Translations under genes and position numbers: made by a program
Origin: Larimichthys crocea
Taxonomy: Eukaryota; Chordata; Actinopteri; Sciaenidae
Reading direction: 5' to 3'
Length of the DNA stretch: 64,000 bases
Assembly (NCBI RefSeq): GCF_000972845.2
Contig: NC_040033.1
Location: forward strand, 3,438,241-3,502,240
In this document: positions 25,263 to 37,705 of the stretch, piece by piece
Layout: each line of letters starts with the position of its first letter
Numbering within the stretch: position 1 is the stretch's first letter
Notes under the pieces: model-generated
The model's database searches: none
What the model was told of the DNA's origin: nothing
The model's input: the letters and a program-made list of their open reading frames with translations, nothing else

Positions 25263-26720
25263 AAATTTCAGCAATCTCATTCTTGAATTAGAATTTTTAT
25301 ATTTTGGTCTGTTATATTATCAATGAATGAACAAACTTTGTTCTTCAATCTTGATCTGTTTCCTCTTTCACAGTTAGGGAAATGCAGTCTTCCAACCTTT
25401 TGGATTTTTTTTTTTTTCAACTCTATTAACTTTAAAAAAAAATCCTTATTCCCCTTAATAGGATGACTAATCTATATGATCTATTTGTATAAGCGTTCCA
25501 TTTTATATTTTTATCTCTGTACAGCTGTTTTGAATAGAAATGTTAGAATTGTTCTGTTTCCTGAATATTATCTATTTGTACTGCAAAAAACTATATTCTA
25601 CAGGTGCTACTATGGTTTGTTCATTTATAACTAGAATAGATTTGTAAGTAATCTATAAGCCATGGCTTAGAAGTGTGTTGCAAAAAAAAGTTGCATACTA
25701 TGGATGAATATAGTTAATGGCTAAAGATGGTTATGAATGGATGCATAAAGGATTAACTGTATGTTTAAGAAGATTCACAGTAACTGTCTGTATATTCTAA
25801 CTTCATGAAAACATTTGAATAACTTCAAAGAATTATTTCTGACTAAAATTAATAAATTAATCCTTATTAACTGTGATTTGTTTCTCAGTATTGAGTACTG
25901 CTCAGTATTATGGACAATAACTCCACTACTATTTTCGCTACTGTAGTTTTCAAATCCTTTATGATCCTATACTAATCCCTGTAAATGTTTCCCTGTTGCA
26001 GATGGATACCACTGTGATTCCACTCATGATCAATTACAAACCCACAAGACAGATGGACAGAAAAACATCACTTGTTAGAGAAAGTAATATCAAGACTTCC
26101 ACAAAGAAGAAAAAAACACAGAAGAACTTTCAGTTGGGAATCAACTGTGAACTTGTTTTTACAGATCACTGAAGATAAGTTAACTATTCTGCAACCTTTT
26201 CTGTAACTGCTTTAAGCAACACCTTAAAAGGCCGACTATACCATACATACTGTATTCTGCATACCAGTGTCAGAATGAGCAAAGGTTACGTCTGTCCAGC
26301 AGGCAGGAGTACTTCCGCCTGCCGACCGAATGCCAAAAGGGGTCCTAAGATCATAAAAGCCAGGGTGAAACATGATGAGTCCGTAACTAAAAAATTCATT
26401 GGTATTAATGCATAATTTAAGTTTGGGGTGCTGATGAATCTTTACAGTCCTGATTTACTCAGGACTGCATTTCTGTGGAGGAGTTGGATGTGTCTGATCC
26501 CTGTTGAACGGAAAAGATCAAAACTCAGACTAAAGGGAGGGCACACACACTGACACACACACACACACCCCTTTTTTTCTAATATTAACTATTTTAACTT
26601 TTTATGAACAAACACATATAGGCTCATAAACCACTATATATATATATAGGTGAATAACGTAAATATAAAAGTTATTATAGGCCAGACTTAAACTGTGACA
26701 TATTGTAAAAAAATGAATTA
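25263..26720. other. Non-coding AT-rich stretch
   Basis: Very AT-rich with homopolymer runs (T12 near 25407). A short CA-rich tract lies at 26541-26569 and a (TA)n patch at 26637-26649. No gene or confident repeat. Confidence 0.5.
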
Positions 26721-26723
26721 CAT

Positions 26724-26792
26724 GTGGGGTCCCTGTTCTGTTTGTCTCTAATCCAAGCGGTCCTTGGGCTGAAAAAAGTTGAAGACTCCTGG
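26724..26792. mobile_element. hAT-type terminal fragment
   Basis: GCGGTCCTTGGGCTGAAAAA followed by AGTTGAAGACTCCTG is a decayed complement of the fish hAT terminus that begins CAGGGGTCCCCAACC. The opposite terminus was not found upstream, so this is one end only. Confidence 0.5.
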
Positions 26793-28038
26793 TTTAACAA
26801 CATTATGGAAAGGACTTTACAGAGATAGACTTGTATGGTATGTAGAAGTAAGATCCTGTATTATGTTTTATATTACACTGTCCAGTTCAAAGCCACCAGA
26901 CTACACTGAAAAAAAAAATAAATAAATAAACAAATAAACCAACATGAAGACACTCATAGCACAAGACAAGAGGGTAAACTAGGCCCATACAAACTGAGAC
27001 CAAAAAAAAGAACAGTAGCAACAATGATGATAATGTTTGACTTAGATTATCTTATTATCTTATTGTTGTATGCAAATGTGATTTTCCTCATGAACAGGCA
27101 GCATTCATCAAGCTGAAACAAGAGATTTACAACAAGTTTATAGAGTTTGAATCTGACTCAGAACAGAGAATTTTTGGATAAGAACGCAGAAATATGCTTG
27201 CGGCCCATTGTCTCTGGAAAATACACTGATCGCTCTGATAACTATTGTTCTTTGGCAGCACTGAGTCTCAATGTGAAAGTCTATTATCCAAAACTCCTCC
27301 AAAGTAAATTTTTCAGTTTGGTTGAAGCAGGAAGGCACACTTCACTTGTCTTTTCTACATTCGCAACAGTACCATCAAAGACAAAGCCATGGTGGGTTTT
27401 TTGGCTGTTTCCTCCCACAGTGTCGCTTGTTGCTTGATGAACTGTCCAATGGAAACCTTTTGACCTGTATCACTGCTGTGTCCATCATTAGCCTGAACTA
27501 CATTAGCTATGGCTGTGTGTGTCTGTGGCAGACAGAGGGAGGACGAGTTATCTCAGCAGGACTGACAGTTTTAGTAATATCACGTAATACCTAATTTTGG
27601 AAGCAAACCAGCTGACAAGACCTTCACGTCATCTGGTTTCATTGTGTACAGATTGTCCTGTATTGTCCTTTACATGTAATGTTCACTTCAAAGAGATCAA
27701 AGTCCACCTAAATTACAACATGGCATCAAGGCTGATACTTTTGGATTTAGTCATCCTGCTTGTCTGTGTCTGATTTCTGCTGCCATATCAATACTGCTGT
27801 ATTGAGGTGAATAGAATTCAGCTTGTGTTGCCTGGAGTGTTGAAACATTTTCTGGATAATCCCAAGAACACACTGTCAACATTCTCCTTGGGACTTAAAA
27901 ATCCCAGTGCAAATCACTGACAGCGTGTTCTGCATATACACGCCGCTGTCGAGATGTTGTTGTCATTTCATTTGAAATGTGTGCAGTTTGTGAGAGTGAA
28001 AGTGGATGTGACATTCCTAAGATCTAATCTCTTCAAAA
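26793..28038. other. Non-coding stretch, nothing recognised
   Basis: Contains an (AAAT)n patch at 26906-26938. The overlapping frames at 27138-27594 lie on both strands and lack motifs. Confidence 0.5.
26906..26938. repeat. (AAAT)n-type microsatellite
   Basis: A-run followed by about five AAAT/AAAC units. Confidence 0.8.
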
Positions 28039-28040
28039 TA

Positions 28041-28706
28041 TACACAGATCAGACATAGCATTATGACCATTATGACCCCTTCTGCCACCAAAAGAGCCAT
28101 GACCCATTGAGGCATGGACTCCACACTCTGAAGGTGTGCTGTGGTATCTGGCACCAGCAGATCTGTCAAGTCCTGTAAGTTGTGAGGTGGGGCCTCCATG
28201 AATCGGACTTGTTTGTCCAGCACATCCCACAGATGCTTAATTGGATTGAGATCTGGGGGAATTTAGAGGTCAACACCTCCAAATTGTTGCTGTCTTTCTC
28301 AAACAATTCCTTTGTGGCCGGACTGTTATTCTGCTGAAGAGGCCAGTACCATCAGGGAATATGACTTTCATTAGTGTACATGTTCCACATTGCTCAGGTA
28401 GGTGGTATGTGTCAAAGTAACATCCACATGAATTGTATCTTGGTGCCATGTGTTCCCCAAGTAAGCGATGATGTAAAAGAAAACGTGATTAATCAAACCA
28501 GGCCACCTTCTTGGTGGTCAGACCTGACTGGTCTGCAGCTAATCAGCCTCATATGTGCATCAATGATCCTGGCAGCACATGACTGTGTTCCTCTCGTCCT
28601 TGGTCCACTTTTGAAAGGTACTACCCATTTCACACCGAGAACAGTTTTGGAGATGCTCTGACCCAGACGTGACAGTTTGGCCCTTGTCAAAGTCGATCAA
28701 ATCCCT
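28041..28706 (-). pseudogene. Tc1/mariner-type transposase pseudogene
   Basis: On the minus strand, the N-terminal helix-turn-helix region near 28690 reads LSRLGQSISKTVLGVKW, then a linker with IDAHMRLISC. The C-terminal part near 28200 reads LDKQVRFMEAPPHNLQDLTD and then VESMPQWVMALL. Nucleotides 28041-28070 (TACACAGATCAGACATAGCA) match the terminal repeat of a Tc1-like element common in fish, next to a TA at 28039-28040. At 666 bp it is well under the roughly 1.5 kb family size. Parts of the catalytic DDE region and the distal terminus are missing, and frames are shifted. The far end runs into an AT microsatellite at 28728. It is inactive. Confidence 0.88.
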
Positions 28707-28727
28707 ATGTCTTTCTCATTTTGGACT

Positions 28728-28792
28728 ATCTATATCTATATATATATATATATAAAAATATATATATATATTATATATTATATTATTATATC
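28728..28792. repeat. (TA)n microsatellite
   Basis: Mixed TATC, TA and ATT units. It lies where the lost end of the Tc1-like element would be expected. Confidence 0.9.
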
Positions 28793-30139
28793 CCACCCAC
28801 TGCCAGCTGCCATAAGATAGGTAAGATAGTGTGGTCAGTGTTAGTCTGTCTGTCCATACATATAATACATATAATAAGGGAGGAGAAAAAAAGTGAGTGA
28901 GTACCACACTTTGGTGATTACCATCTTTTGCATGTTGTTTGATTATAGATGATATCTCTGCTATTCAAATGAATGTGACATTTACAAGAAAGCATTATAT
29001 TATTATTTCCTGCCAATCAGGACGGCATTTTGCAATTATACTTCCAGAAATAAAGATTTTTTTCCTCTGTGTGTCCTTGGCAGAGGTCTTAGAGAATTTT
29101 CTAGTTCAGTACTTAGTTATCATTATGTTTTTTTTTTTTTTTCATGTGAGCCTGCTCACACTGGTGTATTGTAGGGAAGTAAAAATAACATGAAAATATT
29201 AAACAATATCAGACTAATTAGGCCCAAAGATTTTTTTCCAGCCCCCACAGTCTGCTCAGATAATTCTGTCCCTGAGATAAATGTAAATGCTGTGTGGATG
29301 ACTTATGATAGTCATAAGAAGGTATGCAACTGAATTCAGTCAGACTGAGAATTAGTAAAATTTAAGGTCAAGGCACATCAGTACATATCTGGGCACTTAC
29401 AGAAGCATTATATACATACAGTATATATAAAACCCAACATTTTAATGGTTCATCCATTCAGGGTTTGATATCTCTAACAGCGCGTAGGCAGCATTGCTTC
29501 GCCCTGACCCTGTAATTGTGCTGATACATCCAGTGCAAGAGCGTTGTAAAATTCTGTGTTCCTGCAACACTGCATTGACCTCTGCCCTCTACGTTTGCTC
29601 ATCCTGTTGTTACACACAACATAGTAACTAACCAGCTTCAACATTCGCAAGCAAGTCCTCAAAAAGAGTGACCTTGCTCGCACTGACACCGCATTGCTCA
29701 CAGCTAACACTTTATTTTGATAGGTGTGGGCAGCACTGACGCCCCCTGCCACAACTCCTCCACGTTTGGGGGTGATTTTCTCCCAACGGACCTTTTCAGC
29801 AAAGTTTACACTCGCATGACCTCCGTGGACGGTGCGTGTAGAGGCGGTTATGCTCTGTTCGCTGCCCTGTGGAGTACATAGAAGCAAAATTCAATGAATG
29901 ATCCCGGAAGAACATGGCTGCACACTCTGCTATTCATCTGCTCAATGCAAACCCATGCATATTCATGGACATACTGTACATATTTTGCTGAATGACAATT
30001 CTTATATATTTGAGAGGTCAGTGACCCCCAGACAGTAGTTGATGTCACACTGGAAACTAAGAATTGCAAAATAAGTTGTAAGATGGTGCCATTTTTGGCA
30101 GCCTCTGTGCTGTGCTCTCCATCCACACTCTCCTAGGAT
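28793..30139. other. Non-coding stretch, with a CpG-retaining block
   Basis: T15 run at 29129-29143. From 29474 to 29887 the sequence is less AT-rich, keeps CpG sites and is open for 137 codons on the minus strand. The translation has no domain I recognise. It may be a younger insertion of unknown type. Confidence 0.4.
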
Positions 30140-30832
30140 CTAAAATGGGTATCCAACATAGACTCCTTCATCAAAAAGGCCCACCAGAGGATGGATGTAC
30201 TTCCTGATCTGGCCCAGGAAGTACATCCTCTGGTGGGCCTACTTCAGCCTGCCTCAGGAGCTGCTGATCCAGTTCTCCACTGTTCCAACATCTCCTTTCT
30301 AGTCAGTGCTGCAGGAGCACTGTACAACAAAACAACCAGTCAAAAATATAAGTTTCTTCCCACAGGCCATCACTCTGATGAGCACTCATGAGTCATCCAC
30401 CCATACCCTGCTAACACCAAAACACCCACTTACATCCATCATAAATGATATTTTTACAATACAAAATGCACCGTTTTTAACATGCATGTCATCATTCACT
30501 GTCACAATATGAACCTGCTGAATACTGTATTTACTGTACATAATAATCCACTCCATGTAAATCCATTCAATATTTATTTCTTTGCTGTTTGCATTGTTTG
30601 CAATTTAGAGAACACTTGACTTGTACAGATTTTTTATTTATGCCTCTTTATTCGCATACTTACATCCATAATAGTCCTGTCTCTTCTTTATCTTTGTTTG
30701 TTCAGCTCTGTTGTCCTTATTCTAAGCTGCTATATCTATCGTTGTACTAGTACACCGAGGACAATGGAAAAAAAAAACTGTAAAATTCCTATTATGTGTA
30801 TACATAAGTGTACATAAGTGAGATTCTGATTC
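30140..30832 (+). mobile_element. LINE 3' fragment (Rex1/CR1-like), GATTCTGATTC tail
   Basis: Short coding traces, DSFIKKAHQRMD near 30160, LPQELLIQF near 30255 and KNISFFPQAITLMS near 30335, follow the order of the C-terminal end of a fish LINE ORF2. A long AT-rich 3' UTR leads to GAGATTCTGATTC at 30820-30832, the characteristic tail. The KAHQRM segment is interrupted by a local inverted copy of itself (30177-30240). Reading frames are destroyed. The clade is inferred from the tail and from similarity to the element at 39060. Confidence 0.75.
30177..30240. repeat. 25-bp near-perfect hairpin inside the LINE fragment
   Basis: The left arm 30177-30205 and right arm 30216-30240 are reverse complements, except that the left arm has one extra GATG. 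The loop is 10 nt (GATCTGGCCC). The arm sequence AGGATG..TACTTCCT is the sense sequence encoding the KAHQRMYF-type segment. Confidence 0.95.
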
Positions 30833-32478
30833 AAACAAACAAAGGGAACTTAAAGACAACGACAACCTCCACTCTGTTTGTCGGCTTCTGCTCTCTTTGT
30901 CAGAGTAGTGGAGTGGGCTCGTCACAAAAGTTTTATCAATTCAGCACAAATAATGGTGTTGTTACTCTTTTGTACAGAGTATAATCTTGGATGTTCATTT
31001 ACACTCATTTGCTTATTTGATCTACTTACCCAGGAGTTAAATTGGTATTTGTGAGAAAAACAGTTCAATGCGGTTGGAGAGGGAGCACAGCTTTCACAGA
31101 TTATGTACTTACTTATACTTATTAAACCATCATTACATGGAAATTGGTAATTTTGCAATTTAGTGCCTCCAGTGTAATCTCACTGTGGTAAATATGGACA
31201 GCTGTACACGTGTATGTGTTATAATTACTTTACCTATTACCAAAAACTAGCGAGTTGACAACTTTTCTACCAAGCAAGTGCAACAACATAAGACATAGCA
31301 GCAGCTAATATCACTGACTAGTCCAGCAGCAGTCAGCCCAGCCTGGCGTCTGTCTTTCAGCCTTTTATTTCACCAAGCTCTCACCAACCAATAAAAGTCA
31401 GTCCCACATTTACTCGGCTTCTTGCTCTGTCACTCTCCCTTTTCTTTCTTAGTTTCCTCCAACGATGTCCTCTTCAGTTTCTTTGCCTCTGCCATTATTA
31501 CATTCCCTCTTGCCTAACTTCAGTTCCAGCATGACACTGACTCAGTGCCTGCCTGCCAGCATTGGCCCACGTCCCGGGCCTGAAATCCTCCTCCTCTGGC
31601 AGTCCAAAACACCTGAGGCACAAACACTAAAGCTCCCTCAGTGCTCTGAGCTCACAGTCTGGGCAGGCTGGCTAACAAACTGATTTAACAGTTTGTTAAA
31701 ACAAACAAACTGATTTTTTTTAAGCTAAGCAGCAGCTACAGTTGGCAGCAGTTTACTTCACTGTCCATCAGGAAACTCTGTAAATCACAGAGAGTTGAGG
31801 CGGAGCAGCTAGTTGGTGGTGTGTGATTTAGTGCCATAAAGCATTGCATACTTCTTGTGAGAGATCGTACCCAGAGCACACAGTTACATAAAGCATAAAG
31901 TGGAATTACATATCTGTGTATCATCAAAATGATTTAAAGCTTGTTATTTTACGGTAGAAAAGTGACCTAATGCTGCTATAATAGAATTGGACAATCATAG
32001 CTGCAGGATATACTGTAAATTATATATATATTGTGAAGCAGCAGAGAAGAAGTCAGTTCCTGGTGTTTGAATGAGTAACTACAGAGGACAGAGCCTGTCT
32101 TTCAGGCTCCCTGGGTGTTTGTTTGTGTGTCGATGTGTCTCCAGTGGAGCAGCAGTGGAGTGAGTGTTATCAGCAGCTCTGCTGAGCCTCAGCTCCTGAT
32201 CCTCACCAGGCTGATTATTATGTGTACTCTAAACAAAGCCCACACTTCTGCCTTCCGCCTTACAAAAAGTCACCTGATAAGAATAACACTCAATGCAATA
32301 CTCTCACTTTTGTCACTGTTCTAAAGGAAATATGAAGTAGGAAGATACAAAGTTTTTCGATTTGACACATACATATTCACATGTTTGGTGAGTCTTCTCT
32401 TCTATTTCACCCCCTGCTCTCTGTGAGATGAGAGAGTTATTTTGTTCATCCAACACATAGGTCAACAGCATTAACTTT
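30833..32478. other. Non-coding stretch, nothing recognised
   Basis: No exon-like frame and no recognised repeat. The tract AACAAACTGATTTAACAGTTTG near 31675 (partly self-complementary) is the only local structure seen. Confidence 0.5.
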
Positions 32479-32572
32479 GACATGGATTTTCATGGCCCCT
32501 GTCGGACTGTTCCTTTTGATTTCGATGACCTCCTGACATTTCACCACCATCAGTTCAAAATTTCACACAAGA
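32479..32572 (+). repeat. Fragment of teleost repeat 'family C'
   Basis: ACATGGATTTTCATGGCCCC followed by GATGACCTCCTGACATTTCA and CACCACCATCAG matches the later part of the family. The fragment at 6036 carries its start. The two fragments are different parts of one consensus. Confidence 0.5.
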
Positions 32573-35500
32573 CAAAACCAGTCGAATTTATTTTAAATTC
32601 ACTGTAGATTTCATGATATTTATGAATAAATCCTTTGAATGAAGCAATCTTGGCAAAGTTTAAGTTTTTATAAAACAGCCTCCCATAAATGCTTATAATA
32701 GATATAGTATTTGTACTTTTGTATTTTCCCTCAAATGTGTTCTTTCTTACAGTCAGTAAGGTCATTTAAAGAGTCACCAAATAATTTAATTCCAACTGAG
32801 AAAAAAGGATCCAAACGACAAGTAGGTTATAATTAAAGCTGCACTGACAAACATTTTTACACAAATAATGAAGATAATAAAGAAAATGAAGATAATTAGC
32901 TCAGCTCTATGGAGGGCTTTGCCATCTTTAAGCTTATTGTTTTGGTTTACAGCCCTAAATTTTACTGTTTTGGTTCAGTCTTCACTGAAAAAGCTGTAAT
33001 AAATCCACTGTACACTACTGGCACACACTGAACAGCAAGGAGACAAATGTTGCCTGATGGTGGACATAGCAGCTATAGAGCTATAAATTTTAGAAGAATA
33101 TGAATATATTGGACTTGGATGCTGTGTCCACTTGATGTGTAAATAGAAAACTGGTATCCAATATGTTCAAATTTTCAACAAGTTATAAGAAGTCAGCGAT
33201 GTTGCCCCCAAGTGGGCAAAAAAATGAATTTAGGACAAGTTGTACAAAAGGAATAAAAGACAAGACAGAAACCACATGTTGGGCACCACCTAAACTTACC
33301 AAAGTATAAGGGAGGTCTAACTCTATACATCCCAACTTCCCTTAAACAAGGCAGCAAAGTAGACAGTGAAGCAAAAGACACTGCTGGGTCACATCAGGCT
33401 GCTGTTGAGGCTGGAGATGATAGAGAGAGACCATACAGCTCCTGGCCCCTTTATAGTCTGTAGGATGGCATAATCAGACCAGGCCAGGTGCAAATGGAAA
33501 GGAAGCAAAGGAAATTAGAATTCTGCTGCATCAGACCAGTGAGGGGAGGGGGCAGATTATTCAGAATGAAAGCCTCAGTGTGGTCAGATAAAGACTATTC
33601 AACCTGCTGGCTACAGAGATGTACAGTACACTTGTGATCAATAGTTTCTGTTACAAGTAATAGCATAAAACTGCTACTCCTGGCTTAGTATGCAGTCAGT
33701 GGACAGGTTTGTATTAAACAGGTGGGACATTCTTACAAGACTAGACTATGTCTATAAGTCACAGATTGGTCCTCTGTAATAGGCCGAGTTGAGACCTCAC
33801 CTGGATTGTGATGGCACTGTTTCAGGATTTTGTAGCGACAATTTAGTTTTTTTTTTTGTTTTTTTTTTTACTTTCAGACAAGATGTGTGGTTTTGATCAA
33901 TCGAATCAAAAAAGAAAAAAAAAAACTTTTCAACATAAAACCAATCAAACATCAGCCATTATTTTAGCAGTACAACAGTGTTATCAACAGCAGCCTACTA
34001 AGAGATGTACTCGGATAAAAGATACCTTATTTGTTGTGGAGAAATTGCTGAAGTCAAGGGTCAATGGTGAGGAAGAAAGTGTTCAGGAGCCTCTGATGTC
34101 TTATGCTGTATTATTTATTGATGCTTGATCAAGGAGAACTAGAGACACTCTCAAAGTTCATCAGAAGTGCCTGAGTCGGTCTCGCATTCTGATGAACTTG
34201 ATGATGATGGTGGATAAACTTTAAACCCAAAGATCACACCCCCAATACTACACGCCCCAGAATTAGTCAAAGAGAATGTCTTTACCCTTGGAGGTGTTAT
34301 TGTCGGCATATTCTAGCCTGGAGACGGATGTCTGTTTACACAGATTGGAACGTCAGCAACAGGTCTCTTCGACCCTGGCCACCATAGTGTTGAGATATGG
34401 TGGCACTTAGTCAAAGACAAACAATTAATACAGCCGAGGACCTTAAGGCCCACACGTGACCTTGTGTAACCTAAGGATAGAAAATTCCATAATATTATTA
34501 AACCAATGAGTACAGTGTTTCGTTACACCTGTCAAAGTTTCCTGTTTGACAGTAAAGTTCTACACTGCAGGACATGGTGTATTAACAATGCATCCGTCAT
34601 CACTCATTATAAGGTTGGTCGAGATGTTAAAACTTTCAACCCACCAACTGGTGTTGATATATGCTGATATATTCACACAGAATTGACCCTATAGTTTTTT
34701 GTTACATGCCCCTCAAACTCCACCAAAGTCAGCCTGAAATGTCACTGTAATTGAGTGTTATCTGTTGTGTTCTGGTTTATTTCACATATCAGTCTACACA
34801 AAGAAATATCCTTGGGTTTAGTGTCTGTAATAAAGGTTGTCCTCACATTTTGGTAGCAACAGTAACATGGTAGCACAATGAGTGAAATATATTGTTAAAG
34901 AATCAGGCACAAACCAGAGGAATTAATGTTTTATTGAAATTGTGTAGCTATTAATTGTGTTAACAATGCATATGTGTGTGTAGTGTAAGGGTCTAGGTCA
35001 GCATCAGTAGCAGGCTATATAAGGCTGCCAGTTCCCACCACAAGCGGCTGCTGGTAGGATTATTTTTGCTCACGGTCCACAATATGTTTTAAGTCTGTAT
35101 GTAAAATATCTCAACGTTGGCGAAATAAAACACCTGGTTGGTTTGCACACAACCGCAATGAATGTGAATGAGGAAGCGCTGGTATCCAGAAAGCAAGAAG
35201 TATTTTTCTGACCACCCACCACACGTTGCAGCACAATCATGCTGTGATTTGCTGCAGCGCCTTATTTGGTGGCAGATCATTAAAATTAGAAAGAAAATGA
35301 CAAAAACAACATGACTGGTAATAAACTCAGCCAATCGCCCAACCTTAACTCATAATGACATACACACTTAGCTAATGATACCAAATATTTACTCCATACA
35401 GTTTTTTAAAAACTAGATTTAGGCAGTTTTGTTGGAAGGTTGTGGAGAAACATCGCATGGATTTATTACATTATTATTATGACAAAAGAGAAAAGAGATT

Positions 35501-37574
35501 GTGAGGACAGACGCGTACAGGTTAAGTGCTTTGTGAAGAGATGTAGAAGTATGTAATTAGACGTATGTGTCCACCTGCTGTATCGACACATAGAGTGGAC
35601 AGCGAGTGTATCAGTTCTGATGCTCATTGTTCAGTGCTGTTTGAAAGGTACTCATCTGTTCACAGAGGCAGCAATCCTACAGCGTGACTGATGTGCTTTA
35701 ACAATACAATTTCATAAATCTAAACAACATAATTAGTTTTTGCTCAAGCTAAGGCAGATTGTTGATGTACAAACATCCTCTTATTGTTAAGAACCTGTTA
35801 GAGCAAACATGGTAGAATTATCTTTATCAGTTCAATACAGAGAGACAAATTATACATTTGAGGGAGAAAACAGCACTCACACCAGATCAGTGCCTGGTAT
35901 TGAAGTTTGGAATTAAATTCATTACCATGCATTAAATCTAATGGACTAAAAGTTTAATAGGGCTAACTATTTCTGTGGTGTGAGCACCCAGTCAAAGTTT
36001 GACTGTAGGTAATGTGAATGCACAATGAGGTTTTTGAGTTGAAGAGGAGTTTGTTTTAAATGAATTAAATTATAGAGGCAGATTGTAACCACAGGGCTGT
36101 GGTCAAAACTCAAGGGAGCAACTGTGGGTGTGATGAGACCTTGATGATGCTGGAGGAATTCAAGGATTCTTTTGCACCTTTGCGACAGATCGGTCATAAA
36201 GAAACATTAATTTTGAAGAGCTGACCATGGGATGTTGGCACTAAAACAGTAAGAAAGGTTATGAGGAAAGAATAGACCCAAGGCGACACAAGTAGTCACG
36301 ATTTTAAAGTGTGTTTTGCTGTGTGAACAATCCATACTGTGGAAATTTAAAGCTGATTCAGTGCATTGGGATTTCTGTTGATGCATCCCGTAAACCTCAT
36401 ACACAAACACAGCAAAAATGACTTTATTCTGTGTCACATGGATGCGAATGTATACACACTATACATAAAATACTTATGTATATACGTAGATGTGCATGTG
36501 TATCAGGTATTCTGTACAAGTGAGTTGGCTGGGCTGCAGTGTTGATTAATTTACTTCTACTGAAACAATCTAAATGTAAATTGGACCTCTCTATCTGTGT
36601 CTCCCAGACTATAATGAGAAGAGAATTTAAATGACCTGGTTGCTTTTCATCCATTCTGACGCAAAGTTGAAATTTACAGAGAGACGACTTCTGTGTAAAC
36701 AAAAAGAAATTATGTATAGGGAAAGAAAACAATCCTCACAGGCTTTACTGGAGACTCATACAATATAAAGTTTGTCAGGATTGTGGTACATAGTAAGCAT
36801 TTAGCAAAGGTTTGAGGAGAGCTATTGTAGGATGAACTGTTTCAAAATTGGATGTCTCTCTGTGTCTCTCTGTTTTTGTGGTTTTTGCAGCCTAAAAATA
36901 CAGACGTTTGACCAGTGTAGTAGCTGATCTATCTGCTCAACACCTAAGCAGACCTCAACCCTGGACTGCCACGAAATTTGCTTAAGATAGTTTTCAAATG
37001 ATGAAGCTCTTCTATTTTTGATTTTCTTCTTGCACCAGCCTCAGGACAAACTTTACCTACAGTTTGTAAATTTCTACTTGTTCTCTCTAACATTATTACA
37101 GTGTGGAAAGAACATTGCATATTCTTGGGGTCAATACCAGGGCTTCAGACTTTGGATAGACAAGTTGGCTGTAGGCAGAAGTAACAGGCTGCTATTACCG
37201 CCGTGGTACTTTAATTTAATGTGGTAAACACTGTAATGTACTTTTTAAGAGCTTCTTTCTGACGAGACATCTGTTTAGCAGATCCTGTATAACTGGTATT
37301 GTTAGGTGTTGAAAATATACTCATCAAATGCCATGAAAGTAAAGGTTATAATCTACAAAACACTTATGAACAAAAGTTAGTCTGACTAGACGTCTTTTCT
37401 GTGATGTGCTGTTATCAGCTGCACCAATAACACCAATAAGAGTGTGAACAGACTTTCCTCAATCTTCATTATTATGAAATTTTCAAGTTTCAATTGCATT
37501 TTGAGAGCATGCCAAAAAGACCAAGGAATTTGGTTTCACAAGGTCCATGTTGAGCACCATCTCTTTGCAAGCTT
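32573..37574. other. Non-coding 5 kb stretch
   Basis: No gene recognised. Local features: poly(T) at about 33848-33869 and A-rich sequence at 33908-33926; a 13-bp hairpin AAGTTCATCAGAA (34154-34166) with its complement at 34187-34199; and at 33185-33500, on the minus strand, a promoter- or LTR-like layout (ACTATAAAGGGGCC, then a pyrimidine-rich stretch, then TGGTGCCCAACATGTGG). That last reading is speculative. Confidence 0.4.
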
Positions 37575-37705
37575 GGTAAATGGATGGACTATACTTATGT
37601 CACGCCTTTCTAGTCTTCCGACCACTCAGAGAACTTTCAAACTACATATTTTATTCGCACACATTCATACACTGACGCCATTGGCTGCCATGCAAGGTGT
37701 CATTC
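37575..37705 (+). repeat. Fragment of a widespread fish repeat
   Basis: GGTAAATGGATGGACTATAC, then CCTTTCTAGTCTTCCGACCA, then CACACATTCATACACTGACG and GGCTGCCATGCAAGGTG match, in order, a familiar teleost repeat whose start is also seen at 7404. About 130 bp is preserved. The class is not certain. Confidence 0.65.
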
